A stretch of 64,000 nt of DNA from the NCBI GenBank assembly GCA_017521605.1, contig JAFXCD010000045.1, forward strand, positions 124,001 through 188,000, read 5' to 3'. The position numbers were made by a program, and so were the translations under genes. Below are positions 52,866 to 61,965 of the stretch, in pieces (the stretch's first letter is position 1; every line of letters begins with the position of its first letter). Under the pieces are notes generated by a model. The model ran no database searches, was not told where the DNA came from, and worked only from the letters and a program-made list of their open reading frames with translations. This stretch comes from Lachnospiraceae bacterium (GTDB taxonomy: Bacteria > Bacillota > Clostridia > Lachnospirales > Lachnospiraceae).

Positions 52866-54650
52866 ATGAAGTATTTGCTATATAATTATTTTATACGACT
52901 AGAATACTTGGAAAATCTTGTAAAAAGGCTAATTTATATAGGGTGCTTTATTTGTTTTTGCTATTTTGACCAGATTGTAGGTAGTGCAAATGGTTATATT
53001 CAAAATGGTTATAGGAATTATATTCCTGTTTTGTTATGTGTTATAACATTGACATCTTATAAAGTCAAAGATTTCTTAAAAGTAAAATATTTGATATGGT
53101 GCTTGATTTACATATTAAGCTGTTTTTTGACTTATGACTGGATATTTGAACAAGTAGATAACAAGATTTCATTAAAGGCTAATTTGTTGTTAGTTGGTAT
53201 AGTAATACTCATTTGTATAAGAATGTATGAGTATTATTTTAAGGAAAAGAATAAACTTTATATAAATTGGACAACATTAATTGTTTTTGCAATCATGACA
53301 GTTTTAATGATGGTGTTTCGATTGGATTTGGTATGGACTGTTACATTACTTTTTGTTTGTCTACTGTTATATTTTACGGATTTCAAAGAAACAGGTTTAA
53401 ATAATTTGTTTTCTGGTATGCTGGATGGAATTATAATAGGATTCTTTTTGATACAAGTACAAGCCTGGATGTATCGACCTTATGATATACTTAGATATCA
53501 TGGTATGTATTCTCACCCAAATATGAATGCATTATTCTATTTATGTGTCTTGGTTGCGTTATTATCTAAGTGGTATATGCTGAGAGTTAATCATAAAAGT
53601 CTTTTTTTATGTATTCCGTACATAATTTTATCTGGAATTGTTATAAGTACAATGTTTTATACGGGTGCACGTTCTGCTTTTGTTACGTTTTTAGTTTTAA
53701 CAGCGGTATTTTTACTATTTCAAATGTTTATAGATAGTACATGGAGACTTCTTAAAGCATTAATAAGTGGATTTGTTTTGTTTGTTTCGGTTGTAATATG
53801 CATGCTTCCATCCTATTGGATGATTCGTTATATACCTGTGTATTTTAATAATCCTTTATATTTCGAGGCAGATATGGCTCAGATGCATAAGAAAGTACAA
53901 AAGAATGAGGATATACATTCTGATAAGTATATTGAATTGAGCGAAGCAGTTGATGTAATGTTTGAACGTTATCTCTGGTTTTTAGATACTGAAACAGCTG
54001 AATATATAGAAGGATTTATACGTGATTTTCCAGAAAGCTTCAATATTACTATACAGGCTGATGCGGCCACATTAGATACTATGATTGGGAAGCAGGTTGC
54101 TCCTGGTACGGATAAGGAACACCCATTAGTGTTATCAGGTGAAAATGGTGAGGGTGTCTATAATGTTCGTATAGATATCTACAAGTATTTTTGGGACAAA
54201 GTAGGCTTAGTAGGTGATAAAAACAATCCTACAGGTGTATGGACTTCCAAATGGAATTACGCTGGCCATACTCACAACCTTTTCCTCCAAATAGCCTATG
54301 ATTTCGGTATCATTGTAGGTGTGATATTTATCCTGCTTATAGTGATGATATACATTCGGATTATTATCGGGTTAGTGAAGGAACGGTCGCCGGACAATTA
54401 TTTTCGTTTATTTGTAGCGACCATGTATATCACATTATTTGTAGTGTTTGGTATGTTTGAGATTGACTGGCGGTATGGACAGTTGTCTTTTACCATGTTC
54501 TTTGTTGTACAGTATGTTATCCATCACAAGATGCCGGAACCGGAAGCAGTGGCGGAAACGGCACCTGTAGAAGTAGGTCAGTATGTCGTACCCGGCAAGG
54601 GCGGCTTTAAAGAGCTTGTGGTAGTGGATTTGGATGCAGAAGAAGAGTAA
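52866..54650 (+). CDS. O-antigen ligase/polymerase-like membrane protein
   Basis: A 594-residue polytopic membrane protein. Conserved points are RYHGMYSHPNMNALF, GARSAFVTFLV and NYAGHTHNLFLQIAYDFGI, the WaaL/Wzy_C pattern with a late H-x-H-N. A large extracytoplasmic loop (about 325-450) lies between helices. Its tail (about 560-594) is acidic and cytoplasmic. It is the second polymerase/ligase-type protein of the cassette, so one may polymerise and the other ligate to wall or protein. The first three quarters are AT-rich, but from about 54240 base and codon use look like the backbone genes, suggesting a recombination joint within the gene. Confidence 0.85.
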   Translation: MKYLLYNYFIRLEYLENLVKRLIYIGCFICFCYFDQIVGSANGYIQNGYRNYIPVLLCVITLTSYKVKDFLKVKYLIWCLIYILSCFLTYDWIFEQVDNKISLKANLLLVGIVILICIRMYEYYFKEKNKLYINWTTLIVFAIMTVLMMVFRLDLVWTVTLLFVCLLLYFTDFKETGLNNLFSGMLDGIIIGFFLIQVQAWMYRPYDILRYHGMYSHPNMNALFYLCVLVALLSKWYMLRVNHKSLFLCIPYIILSGIVISTMFYTGARSAFVTFLVLTAVFLLFQMFIDSTWRLLKALISGFVLFVSVVICMLPSYWMIRYIPVYFNNPLYFEADMAQMHKKVQKNEDIHSDKYIELSEAVDVMFERYLWFLDTETAEYIEGFIRDFPESFNITIQADAATLDTMIGKQVAPGTDKEHPLVLSGENGEGVYNVRIDIYKYFWDKVGLVGDKNNPTGVWTSKWNYAGHTHNLFLQIAYDFGIIVGVIFILLIVMIYIRIIIGLVKERSPDNYFRLFVATMYITLFVVFGMFEIDWRYGQLSFTMFFVVQYVIHHKMPEPEAVAETAPVEVGQYVVPGKGGFKELVVVDLDAEEE

Positions 54651-54771
54651 GTGCTCAATAGCAGAGTGCCTTTAAAAATCAAAAGAGTAAGTATATATTA
54701 CTGAACCTAAAATTTTAGTTGCCACATTCTGCTTGTACTGCCTCGGACCTGAGCATTAAGTCATCCAGTTG

Positions 54772-54935
54772 TTCTTGATGATTGAAACAGCAAAGGCTAA
54801 TAACTTAAAACAATATGATTATTTCGAGTATCTACTTTCCGAAATACCAAATCATATGGATGAGAAGACTAATTCATTTTTGGAAGATTTATTGCCATGA
54901 TTGATAAAACTACCAGAACGAATTTGAAAACCAAA
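54772..54935 (+). pseudogene. Decayed C-terminal fragment of an IS66-family transposase
   Basis: Translation from 54778 gives MIETAKANNLKQYDYFEYLL and then SEIP...FLEDLLP, which resembles the end of IS66 TnpC (ETAK.N.L.P..YL.YLL...P, then LLPW). The expected Trp codon after LLP is a TGA stop (54898-54900), and the frame continues as LIKLPERI before a second stop. Only about 50 codons remain, with no inverted repeats seen. The rest of the 54651-55012 gap holds no gene. Confidence 0.65.
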
Positions 54936-54942
54936 GTAACCT

Positions 54943-54966
54943 GGGGCGAGAACATCGCCCCTTAAA
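54943..54966 (+). terminator. Hairpin ahead of the phosphonate cassette
   Basis: GGGGCGA pairs with TCGCCCC around GAACA, followed by an AT-rich but interrupted tail (TTAAAATTT). It may be a weak terminator or an IS remnant. Confidence 0.4.
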
Positions 54967-55012
54967 ATTTAAAGGTACGCGATATGTAGCGTTTACGAAA
55001 GGGTTGTGTGTT

Positions 55013-57022
55013 ATGAAAGCATTAATATTAAATTCCGGAATGGGAAGCAGAATGGGTGTGTTAACCTCAGAGCATCCTAAATGTATGACAGAGATAACAA
55101 GCAAAGATACAATATTAAGTCGTCAATTAAAACAGATTGTAGATGCTGGGATAAAGGAAGTGGTTATGACTACAGGAGCGTTTGATGACGTGCTGGTAAA
55201 TTATTGCCAAAGCTTAGAATTACCGGTAAGTATTACATTTGTTAAAAATCCGAAATATCAGGAAACAAATTATATCTATTCTATTTATTGCGCAAAAGAT
55301 TTTTTGGATGATGACATTATTTTAATGCATGGTGATCTTGTGTTTGAAAATGATGTCTTCGAAAAAATTATATCTAATGACAGAAGTTGTATAACTGTAA
55401 GTTCCACATTACCATTACCGGAGAAAGACTTTAAAGCAGTTGTAAAAGATGGCATTGTACAATGTGTTGGTATTGAGTTTTTTAATGAGGCAATGGCTGC
55501 ACAACCATTATATTTGCTAAAAAGAGAGGAATGGAAGGTTTGGTTAGATAGTATTGTATCATTTTGCGAAAGTGGTGATGTAAAGTGTTACGCTGAGAAT
55601 GCATTAAATATGGTTACAGATAAATGTGTGATTGAAGCTTTGGATGTGAGGGAACTACTGTGTAGTGAGATTGATAATTCAGAAGATTTAGCGGTTATTT
55701 CGGCTAGAGTAAAAGAAATTGAGAAGCGTACAGTGTATATGTGTTTTTCTGCGGATATGCTTCATAGTGGACATATTTCGATTATTAAGAAAGCACAAAA
55801 GTTAGGTAAGTTGATTGTTGGTGTACTTTCTGATGAGGCTGTTATTAGTTATAAGAGATATCCGTTGATGCCATTTGAAGAACGTAAAGTAATGTTTGAA
55901 AATATTGCAGGTGTTTATGATGTTGTAGAACAGAAAACACTGAGTTATAAGGAAAATTTAAATAAAATAAAACCAACATATGTAGTACATGGTGATGATT
56001 GGTGTACAGGGTTTCAGAAAGCTGTACGTGATGAAGTTGTTAATGTGTTAGCAAGCTATGGTGGTATTCTGGTAGAATATCCATATTCTGCAGATGAACG
56101 TTATAAAGCATTAGAAAATCGTGCTAGGGCAGAATTATCTTTGCCGGATGTAAGACGTGCCAGATTAAGGAAGGCTCTTGCTATGAAAGGCACAATAACT
56201 GCTATGGAAGCTCATAGTGGGATTACCGGGTTGATTGTAGAGAAAACCTCCGTGTTTCATAATGGTGAAACCAGACAGTTTGATGCTATGTGGATTAGTT
56301 CCTTGTGTGATTCTACAGCAAAGGGGAAACCGGATATTGAATTAGTTGATATGACCTCACGTTTTCGGACGATAGATGATATTATGGAGGTTACTACTAA
56401 ACCTATTATTTTTGATGGAGATACCGGTGGATTAACGGAACATTTTGTGTATACAGTAAAGACATTGGAACGTATGGGTGTATCAATGGTCATTATTGAA
56501 GATAAAACAGGCCTAAAGAAAAACTCTTTATTTGGTACAGAAGTTGAACAGACCCAAGATGCTATACCAAATTTCTGCGCAAAAATAGCAGCGGGAAAAA
56601 AAGCACAAAAGACTAAAGATTTTATGATTTGTGCTAGAATAGAGAGCCTTATTTTGGAACGAGGTATGGAGGATGCTTTAGAAAGGGCTTTTGCGTTTGC
56701 TGGCGCTGGTGCAGATGCTATTATGATTCATAGTAGAAAGAAGGATCCTTCTGAAATTTTTGAATTTGTAGAAAAGTTCAGAGAACAGGATAAGGTTACA
56801 CCGATTGTAGTAGTACCAACTTCTTTCAACACTGTGACTGAAGAAGAGTTTAAAGAGAGAGGTGTAAATATTATTATTTATGCTAATCAGATGACAAGAA
56901 CAGGATTTCCAGCTATGCAAAAAGCGGCTATTACTATCTTGGAGAATCATAGAGCAAAAGAGTGCGATGATATGTGTATGCCCATAAAAGATATTATTAC
57001 ATTAATTCCGGAAGAAGTGTAA
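55013..57022 (+). CDS. Three-domain fusion: nucleotidyltransferase, cytidylyltransferase and PEP mutase
   Basis: The C-terminal domain (about 380-669) is phosphoenolpyruvate mutase, which makes phosphonopyruvate, with the diagnostic EDKTGLKKNS at 496-505 and DGDTGG. The middle domain (about 238-370) is a CTP-transferase-like nucleotidyltransferase (SADMLHSGH, YVVHGDDW), a fusion known for many PEP mutases. The N-terminal domain (1-235) is a separate GT-A-type nucleotidyltransferase (ILNSGMGSRMG, MHGDLVFEND) resembling PntC/LicC phosphonate or phosphocholine cytidylyltransferases, and would activate the finished phosphonate as a CMP ester. ATG 55013 behind AAAGGG is preferred to GTG 55004. First of three phosphonate genes. 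Confidence 0.92.
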   Translation: MKALILNSGMGSRMGVLTSEHPKCMTEITSKDTILSRQLKQIVDAGIKEVVMTTGAFDDVLVNYCQSLELPVSITFVKNPKYQETNYIYSIYCAKDFLDDDIILMHGDLVFENDVFEKIISNDRSCITVSSTLPLPEKDFKAVVKDGIVQCVGIEFFNEAMAAQPLYLLKREEWKVWLDSIVSFCESGDVKCYAENALNMVTDKCVIEALDVRELLCSEIDNSEDLAVISARVKEIEKRTVYMCFSADMLHSGHISIIKKAQKLGKLIVGVLSDEAVISYKRYPLMPFEERKVMFENIAGVYDVVEQKTLSYKENLNKIKPTYVVHGDDWCTGFQKAVRDEVVNVLASYGGILVEYPYSADERYKALENRARAELSLPDVRRARLRKALAMKGTITAMEAHSGITGLIVEKTSVFHNGETRQFDAMWISSLCDSTAKGKPDIELVDMTSRFRTIDDIMEVTTKPIIFDGDTGGLTEHFVYTVKTLERMGVSMVIIEDKTGLKKNSLFGTEVEQTQDAIPNFCAKIAAGKKAQKTKDFMICARIESLILERGMEDALERAFAFAGAGADAIMIHSRKKDPSEIFEFVEKFREQDKVTPIVVVPTSFNTVTEEEFKERGVNIIIYANQMTRTGFPAMQKAAITILENHRAKECDDMCMPIKDIITLIPEEV

Positions 57023-57035
57023 GGAGTATATTGAA

Positions 57036-58151
57036 TTGAACGAACAAAAAATATTACAGGCTAAAAATAATTATGAACAATTGGATGAGTTATTTGTTGA
57101 AAAAGGAGTTAAAAGAGTTTTTTTAGTATGTGGCAGTTCTATTCAATTTCTTAATATAAATGATTATTTTATAAATTTGGAAAGACGAATGGGAATAGAA
57201 GTTGTGCGATTTAATGAGTTTACACCAAATCCGTTATACGAACAAGTATATAGTGGGGTAGAAAAATTTATTTCATCGCATAGTGATATGATTATAGCAG
57301 TTGGTGGCGGAAGTGCTATGGATGTTGCAAAATGCATTAAATTATTTGCTAATTTGGATAAAAAAGTAAATTATTTGAAACAAGAAATAGTTCCAAATGA
57401 TGTTGAGTTATTAGCTATTCCAACCACTGCCGGCACAGGTAGTGAAGCTACCAGATATGCAGTTATATATTATAACGGAGAGAAACAATCTGTATCAGAT
57501 TATAGTTGTATTCCACAAATAGTACTAATGGATCCTTCGGTTTTACAGACACTTCCTGAATATCAGAAAAAAGCTACTATGATGGACGCATTTTGTCATG
57601 CGATAGAGTCTTTTTGGTCAGTTAATTCGACAGATGAAAGTAGAATGTATTCGAGAGAAGCAATCAAAAAGATTTTGAAATATAAAGATGGATACTTGGC
57701 GAATGATGAAAAAGCAAATGAAGAAATGCTATATGCAGCTAATATTGCTGGAAAAGCAATAAATATTACCCAGACGACGGCAGGACATGCTATGTGCTAT
57801 AAATTAACTGGTTTATATGGAATTTCACATGGTCATGCTGCTGCACTCTGTATAAAATCATTATGGCCATATATGTTATATAATACAGATAAATGTATAG
57901 ATGCAAGAGGAAAGGGATATCTAAATGATGTATTTGGCCAAATGGCGGAGGCGTTTGGCTGTAAAGATTGTTACGAAGCTTATTACAAATTCAAAAGTAT
58001 TTTAGATGATATTAATTTATCTGTACCGGTATTAAAAGAAGATATTGCAAAACTTAGTAGTTCTGTTAATCCGGTAAGATTAAAGAACAATCCTATAGGA
58101 TTAGACAAAGATACAATTATGTTGCTGTATGAAAAAATATTAGATAAATAG
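57036..58151 (+). CDS. Phosphonoacetaldehyde reductase (iron-type alcohol dehydrogenase)
   Basis: A 371-residue group III (iron-containing) alcohol dehydrogenase. It has the NAD motif VGGGSAMDVAKCIK (about residues 90-103), IPTTAGTGSEATRYAV, and the metal-binding DAFCHAIESFW, TTAGHAMCYK and SHGHAAALC. Between PEP mutase and phosphonopyruvate decarboxylase genes, the expected reaction is reduction of phosphonoacetaldehyde to 2-hydroxyethylphosphonate, as for PhpC. The start is TTG 57036, nine bases after AAGGAG; there is no in-frame ATG nearby. Confidence 0.88.
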   Translation: MNEQKILQAKNNYEQLDELFVEKGVKRVFLVCGSSIQFLNINDYFINLERRMGIEVVRFNEFTPNPLYEQVYSGVEKFISSHSDMIIAVGGGSAMDVAKCIKLFANLDKKVNYLKQEIVPNDVELLAIPTTAGTGSEATRYAVIYYNGEKQSVSDYSCIPQIVLMDPSVLQTLPEYQKKATMMDAFCHAIESFWSVNSTDESRMYSREAIKKILKYKDGYLANDEKANEEMLYAANIAGKAINITQTTAGHAMCYKLTGLYGISHGHAAALCIKSLWPYMLYNTDKCIDARGKGYLNDVFGQMAEAFGCKDCYEAYYKFKSILDDINLSVPVLKEDIAKLSSSVNPVRLKNNPIGLDKDTIMLLYEKILDK

Positions 58152-58163
58152 TAGGAGAGCAAA

Positions 58164-59285
58164 ATGAAGGTTGAGAATTTTGTTGATATATTAAAAGCTG
58201 ATTTTTTTACAGGTGTACCCGATTCTCAGTTAAAAGCATTGTGTGATTATTTATTTAAAACGTATGGTACAGACCCCAAACATCATGTGATTGCTGCAAA
58301 CGAAGGAAATAGTGTTGCTCTTGCAGCAGGATATCATTTGGCTACAAGAAAAATACCGGTCGTGTATATGCAAAACTCTGGTGAGGGAAATGTTATTAAT
58401 CCGGTTGCGTCTTTGTTAAATGATAAGGTATATGCAATCCCTATTATTTTTGTTATTGGATGGAGAGGAGAGCCGGGGATTAAGGATGAGCCACAGCATA
58501 TTTATCAAGGAGAAGTAACGATTAAGTTATTAGATGATATGGGAATTCGTTCTTATGTAGTTAGTAAGGAAACTACCGAAAAAGAAATGAAAGTGGCTTT
58601 TGATGATTTTCAGAAGGACCTAATAAAAGGAAAAAATGTAGCCTTTGTTATCAGAAAGGGTGCGTTATCATATGATGAGAAGATTAAGTATCAAAATGAT
58701 TATACAATGCGGCGAGAAGAAATTATTCGGCATATTGTAGCTGTGTCAGGAGAAGAACCAATTATTTCTACAACAGGTAAAACAAGTAGAGAGCTATTTG
58801 AAATACGTGAGGCAAATGGACAGAGTCATAAATATGATTTCTTAACAGTAGGATCTATGGGGCATACTTCTTCTATAGCTATGGGCGTAGCAATAAATAA
58901 ACCTAATACAAAAGTATGGTGTATAGACGGTGATGGTGCTGTATTGATGCATATGGGTGCATTGGCAGTAATAGGTTTGTATGCACCTGAAAATATGATT
59001 CATATAGTAATAAATAATGGTGCCCATGAAACTGTGGGTGGAATGCCCACTGTTGCTGGTGATATGGATGTAGTAGCTATTGCAAAGGCATGTGGATATC
59101 CCAATGCAGTAAGTGTAGATTCTTTTGAGACATTAGATAAAGAATTAGAGCTTGCTAAAAAACGAAATGAACTAAGTTTAATAGAGGTGAAATGTTCTAT
59201 TGGGGCAAGAGATGATTTGGGAAGACCTACAACTACAGCATTAGAGAACAAAATGAAATATATGCAATTTATAGACACATTGTAA
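58164..59285 (+). CDS. Phosphonopyruvate decarboxylase
   Basis: A TPP enzyme of 373 residues that decarboxylates phosphonopyruvate to phosphonoacetaldehyde, making the PEP mutase step irreversible. It begins FFTGVPDSQLKALCDYL, has the catalytic Glu in AANEGNSVALAAGYHLAT, then WRGEPGIKDEPQH, and in the second half SMGHTSSIAMGVA, DGDGAVLMHMGAL and NNGAHETVGGMPT. This matches the Ppd/AepY family. GTAGGAG precedes the start. No 2-aminoethylphosphonate transaminase follows, so the likely end product is the hydroxy rather than the amino compound. Confidence 0.95.
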   Translation: MKVENFVDILKADFFTGVPDSQLKALCDYLFKTYGTDPKHHVIAANEGNSVALAAGYHLATRKIPVVYMQNSGEGNVINPVASLLNDKVYAIPIIFVIGWRGEPGIKDEPQHIYQGEVTIKLLDDMGIRSYVVSKETTEKEMKVAFDDFQKDLIKGKNVAFVIRKGALSYDEKIKYQNDYTMRREEIIRHIVAVSGEEPIISTTGKTSRELFEIREANGQSHKYDFLTVGSMGHTSSIAMGVAINKPNTKVWCIDGDGAVLMHMGALAVIGLYAPENMIHIVINNGAHETVGGMPTVAGDMDVVAIAKACGYPNAVSVDSFETLDKELELAKKRNELSLIEVKCSIGARDDLGRPTTTALENKMKYMQFIDTL

Positions 59286-59435
59286 GTAATTCATCCCGGC
59301 AACTTCTACAAATACCTTATGGAAAAATGAGTCATATGTAATTTTAAGTCCACGATTACCCATACAGAATTGAAGCAGACCTTCCTGGTCTTCCGGGTCT
59401 AATTGGTGAAAAGCATAAGTTGTTGGGGATGTCAA
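59286..59435 (-). pseudogene. Fragment resembling the N-terminus of an Rpn/PD-(D/E)XK transposase-like protein
   Basis: On the reverse strand, translation reads LDPEDQEGLLQFCMGNRG followed by LKITYDSFFHKVF, which resembles the start of Rpn-like (PD-(D/E)XK) proteins common in Lachnospiraceae. The frame then breaks into unrelated sequence over the end of the decarboxylase gene. It looks like a truncated remnant. The similarity is from memory of the family and was not searched. Confidence 0.4.
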
Positions 59436-59470
59436 TTTTCAGGTTGTGAGCGAATCTTAAATAGTATTAT

Positions 59471-59506
59471 GGGACTTGGTGCATATGCCAAGTCCTATTA
59501 TTTTTG
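59471..59506 (+). terminator. Terminator closing the phosphonate segment
   Basis: GGACTTGG pairs with CCAAGTCC around an eight-base loop, followed by TATTATTTTT. Confidence 0.85.
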
Positions 59507-59527
59507 TATATACATTTTGAAAAAAAA

Positions 59528-59556
59528 TTGCCTTTCTGTGTCAATTGTGGTAAAAT
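59528..59556 (+). promoter_or_regulatory. Promoter of the nucleotide-sugar backbone genes
   Basis: TTGCCT and TAAAAT with a 17-base spacer, 45 bases before the epimerase gene and just after the terminator, so the backbone genes can be transcribed independently of the cassettes. Confidence 0.65.
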
Positions 59557-59600
59557 ATATTAATATTATGTATTATTATGTCCAAAAGTAAGGAGAAGCA

Positions 59601-60671
59601 ATGTTAGCATTTAATATAGACTTAAAAGGTAAGACCATACTTGTTACTGGTGCGGCAGGATTTATTGGCTCCAATCTGGTAGAAAAGCTGTTTGCAATAG
59701 AGCCTGATATTAAAGTAATCGGTATAGATAGTGTCAATGATTATTATGATGTGAGATTGAAGGAGTATCGTCTGGATAAGTTGAAAGCATATCCGGGATT
59801 TGTTTTTATCAAAGGGAATATTGCAGATAAGGCTTTGATAGAAGAGGTGTTTACAACTTACAAGCCTCAGGTGGTTGTGAATCTGGCAGCACAAGCCGGT
59901 GTGAGGTATTCCATTACCAATCCGGATGCCTATATTGAGTCCAATCTCATAGGCTTTTATAATATCCTGGAGGCTTGCAGACATTCTTATGATGAGGGAG
60001 CCACAGGAGTGGAGCATCTGGTGTATGCATCCAGTTCGTCAGTTTATGGTTCCAACAAGAAGGTGCCTTATTCCACAGAGGACAAAGTAGATAATCCTGT
60101 CAGCTTATACGCTGCCACCAAGAAGAGTAATGAATTGTTGGCGCATGCGTATTCCAAGCTGTATAATATTCCTTCTACAGGCCTTCGTTTCTTTACGGTT
60201 TACGGACCTGCAGGCAGGCCTGATATGGCTTATTTCGGCTTTACGGATAAGCTGCGTCAGGGCAAAAAGATTCAGATATTTAATTATGGTAACTGCAAGC
60301 GTGATTTTACGTATATTGATGATATCGTGGAGGGTATCGTGAGAGTCATGCAGCATGCTCCCGAGAAGGTGAATGGCGAGGATGGTTTGCCATTGCCACC
60401 TTATGCTGTTTACAATATCGGCAACAACAGTCCGGAGAATTTGCTGGACTTCGTAGATATCCTGCAACAGGAGTTAATACGTGCAGGGGTATTACCAAGG
60501 GATTATGATTTTGAGGCTCATAAGGAGCTGGTACCCATGCAACCCGGTGATGTACCTATTACTTATGCAGATACGACCGCTTTGGAGGAAGACTTTGGAT
60601 TTAAACCAAGCACGAGTTTGCGACAGGGACTAAGATGCTTTGCAGAGTGGTATAAGGAGTTTTGTGGTTAG
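59601..60671 (+). CDS. UDP-glucuronate 4-epimerase-type nucleotide-sugar epimerase
   Basis: An extended SDR of 356 residues with [15 protein letters not shown] at the N-terminus, [33 protein letters not shown], and [20 protein letters not shown]. The GRPDMA loop is typical of UDP-glucuronate 4-epimerases, giving UDP-galacturonate. The next gene makes UDP-glucuronate, in keeping with this. AAGGAGAAGCA precedes the start. A role as UDP-glucose epimerase is less likely. Confidence 0.88.
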   Translation: MLAFNIDLKGKTILVTGAAGFIGSNLVEKLFAIEPDIKVIGIDSVNDYYDVRLKEYRLDKLKAYPGFVFIKGNIADKALIEEVFTTYKPQVVVNLAAQAGVRYSITNPDAYIESNLIGFYNILEACRHSYDEGATGVEHLVYASSSSVYGSNKKVPYSTEDKVDNPVSLYAATKKSNELLAHAYSKLYNIPSTGLRFFTVYGPAGRPDMAYFGFTDKLRQGKKIQIFNYGNCKRDFTYIDDIVEGIVRVMQHAPEKVNGEDGLPLPPYAVYNIGNNSPENLLDFVDILQQELIRAGVLPRDYDFEAHKELVPMQPGDVPITYADTTALEEDFGFKPSTSLRQGLRCFAEWYKEFCG

Positions 60672-60703
60672 TAAGCGGAAATTACTTGCTTAAGGAGTCG
60701 ATG

Positions 60704-61948
60704 ATGGAGCAAAAGTACAAAATAGCAGTAGCAGGAACAGGATATGTGGGACTTAGTATCGCTGTTTTACTGGCACAACATCATACTGTGACTGCGGTGG
60801 ATATCGTGCCTGAAAAGGTTGAAATGATAAACAATCGTATTTCACCTATTCAGGATGAATATATTGAGAAGTATCTGACTCAGAAGGAATTGGACTTGAC
60901 GGCTACATTGGATGCAAGGGAAGCCTACTGTAACGCAGATTTTGTGGTTATTGCGGCACCAACCAATTATGATAGCAAGAAGAATTTCTTTGATACTTCG
61001 GCAGTGGAAGCTGTGATTAAACTTGTAGTAGAGTCTAATCCTCAAGCAATTATGGTGATTAAATCCACCATACCGGTAGGGTATACGGTAGCTATTCGAG
61101 AGAAGTTTGGAAGTGATAATATATTATTCAGTCCGGAATTCTTGCGAGAGAGCAAAGCCCTTTACGACAATTTATATCCATCACGTATTATCGTTGGGAC
61201 AGATATGCAGAATGACAGACTGGTAGAAGCTGCACATATATTTGCTTCCTTGCTTCATGAAGGTGCATTAAAGGAAGATATAGATACTTTGTTTATGGGT
61301 TTTACAGAGGCAGAGGCGGTAAAGCTTTTTGCCAATACTTATTTAGCTCTGAGAGTTTCTTTTTTCAATGAATTGGATACTTATGCAGAGATGAAGGGCT
61401 TAAATACAGGACAGATTATTGATGGGGTATGTATGGATCCCAGAATCGGTGCCCACTACAACAATCCCAGTTTTGGATATGGCGGATATTGTTTGCCTAA
61501 GGATACCAAACAGCTTCTGGCCAATTATGAGGATGTACCGGAGAATCTGATAGAAGCCATTGTGAAGTCTAATTCCACCAGGAAGGACTTCATAGCAGAC
61601 AGAGTATTACAAATGGCAGGCTATTATGAAGCCAACAGTGCTTGGGAACCATCCAGAGAGAGGGCGGTAACCATCGGAGTATACCGACTGACTATGAAAA
61701 GCAATAGTGATAATTTCCGACAAAGCTCCATTCAGGGAGTTATGAAACGTGTTAAGGCTAAAGGAGCAGCTGTTATTATTTATGAACCCTCCTTACAGGA
61801 TGGTGAAACCTTCTTTGGAAGTAAGGTTGTGAATGATTTGGAGAAGTTTAAAAGTATGTCGGATGCTATTATTGCCAATCGTTATGATGCGTGTCTGGAT
61901 GATTGTAGTGAAAAAGTATATACAAGAGATATTTTTGGCAGAGATTGA
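60704..61948 (+). CDS. ugd: UDP-glucose 6-dehydrogenase
   Basis: It oxidises UDP-glucose to UDP-glucuronate with two NAD+. The 414-residue protein has the N-terminal [46 protein letters not shown] and the catalytic Cys in [16 protein letters not shown]. The overall form is the short Ugd type with a compact C-terminal domain. AAGGAG lies three bases before ATG 60701 and six before ATG 60704, so the latter is preferred. UDP-mannuronate-type dehydrogenation cannot be excluded. Confidence 0.92.
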   Translation: MEQKYKIAVAGTGYVGLSIAVLLAQHHTVTAVDIVPEKVEMINNRISPIQDEYIEKYLTQKELDLTATLDAREAYCNADFVVIAAPTNYDSKKNFFDTSAVEAVIKLVVESNPQAIMVIKSTIPVGYTVAIREKFGSDNILFSPEFLRESKALYDNLYPSRIIVGTDMQNDRLVEAAHIFASLLHEGALKEDIDTLFMGFTEAEAVKLFANTYLALRVSFFNELDTYAEMKGLNTGQIIDGVCMDPRIGAHYNNPSFGYGGYCLPKDTKQLLANYEDVPENLIEAIVKSNSTRKDFIADRVLQMAGYYEANSAWEPSRERAVTIGVYRLTMKSNSDNFRQSSIQGVMKRVKAKGAAVIIYEPSLQDGETFFGSKVVNDLEKFKSMSDAIIANRYDACLDDCSEKVYTRDIFGRD

Positions 61949-61965
61949 TTTAGGAGAGGATAGTT

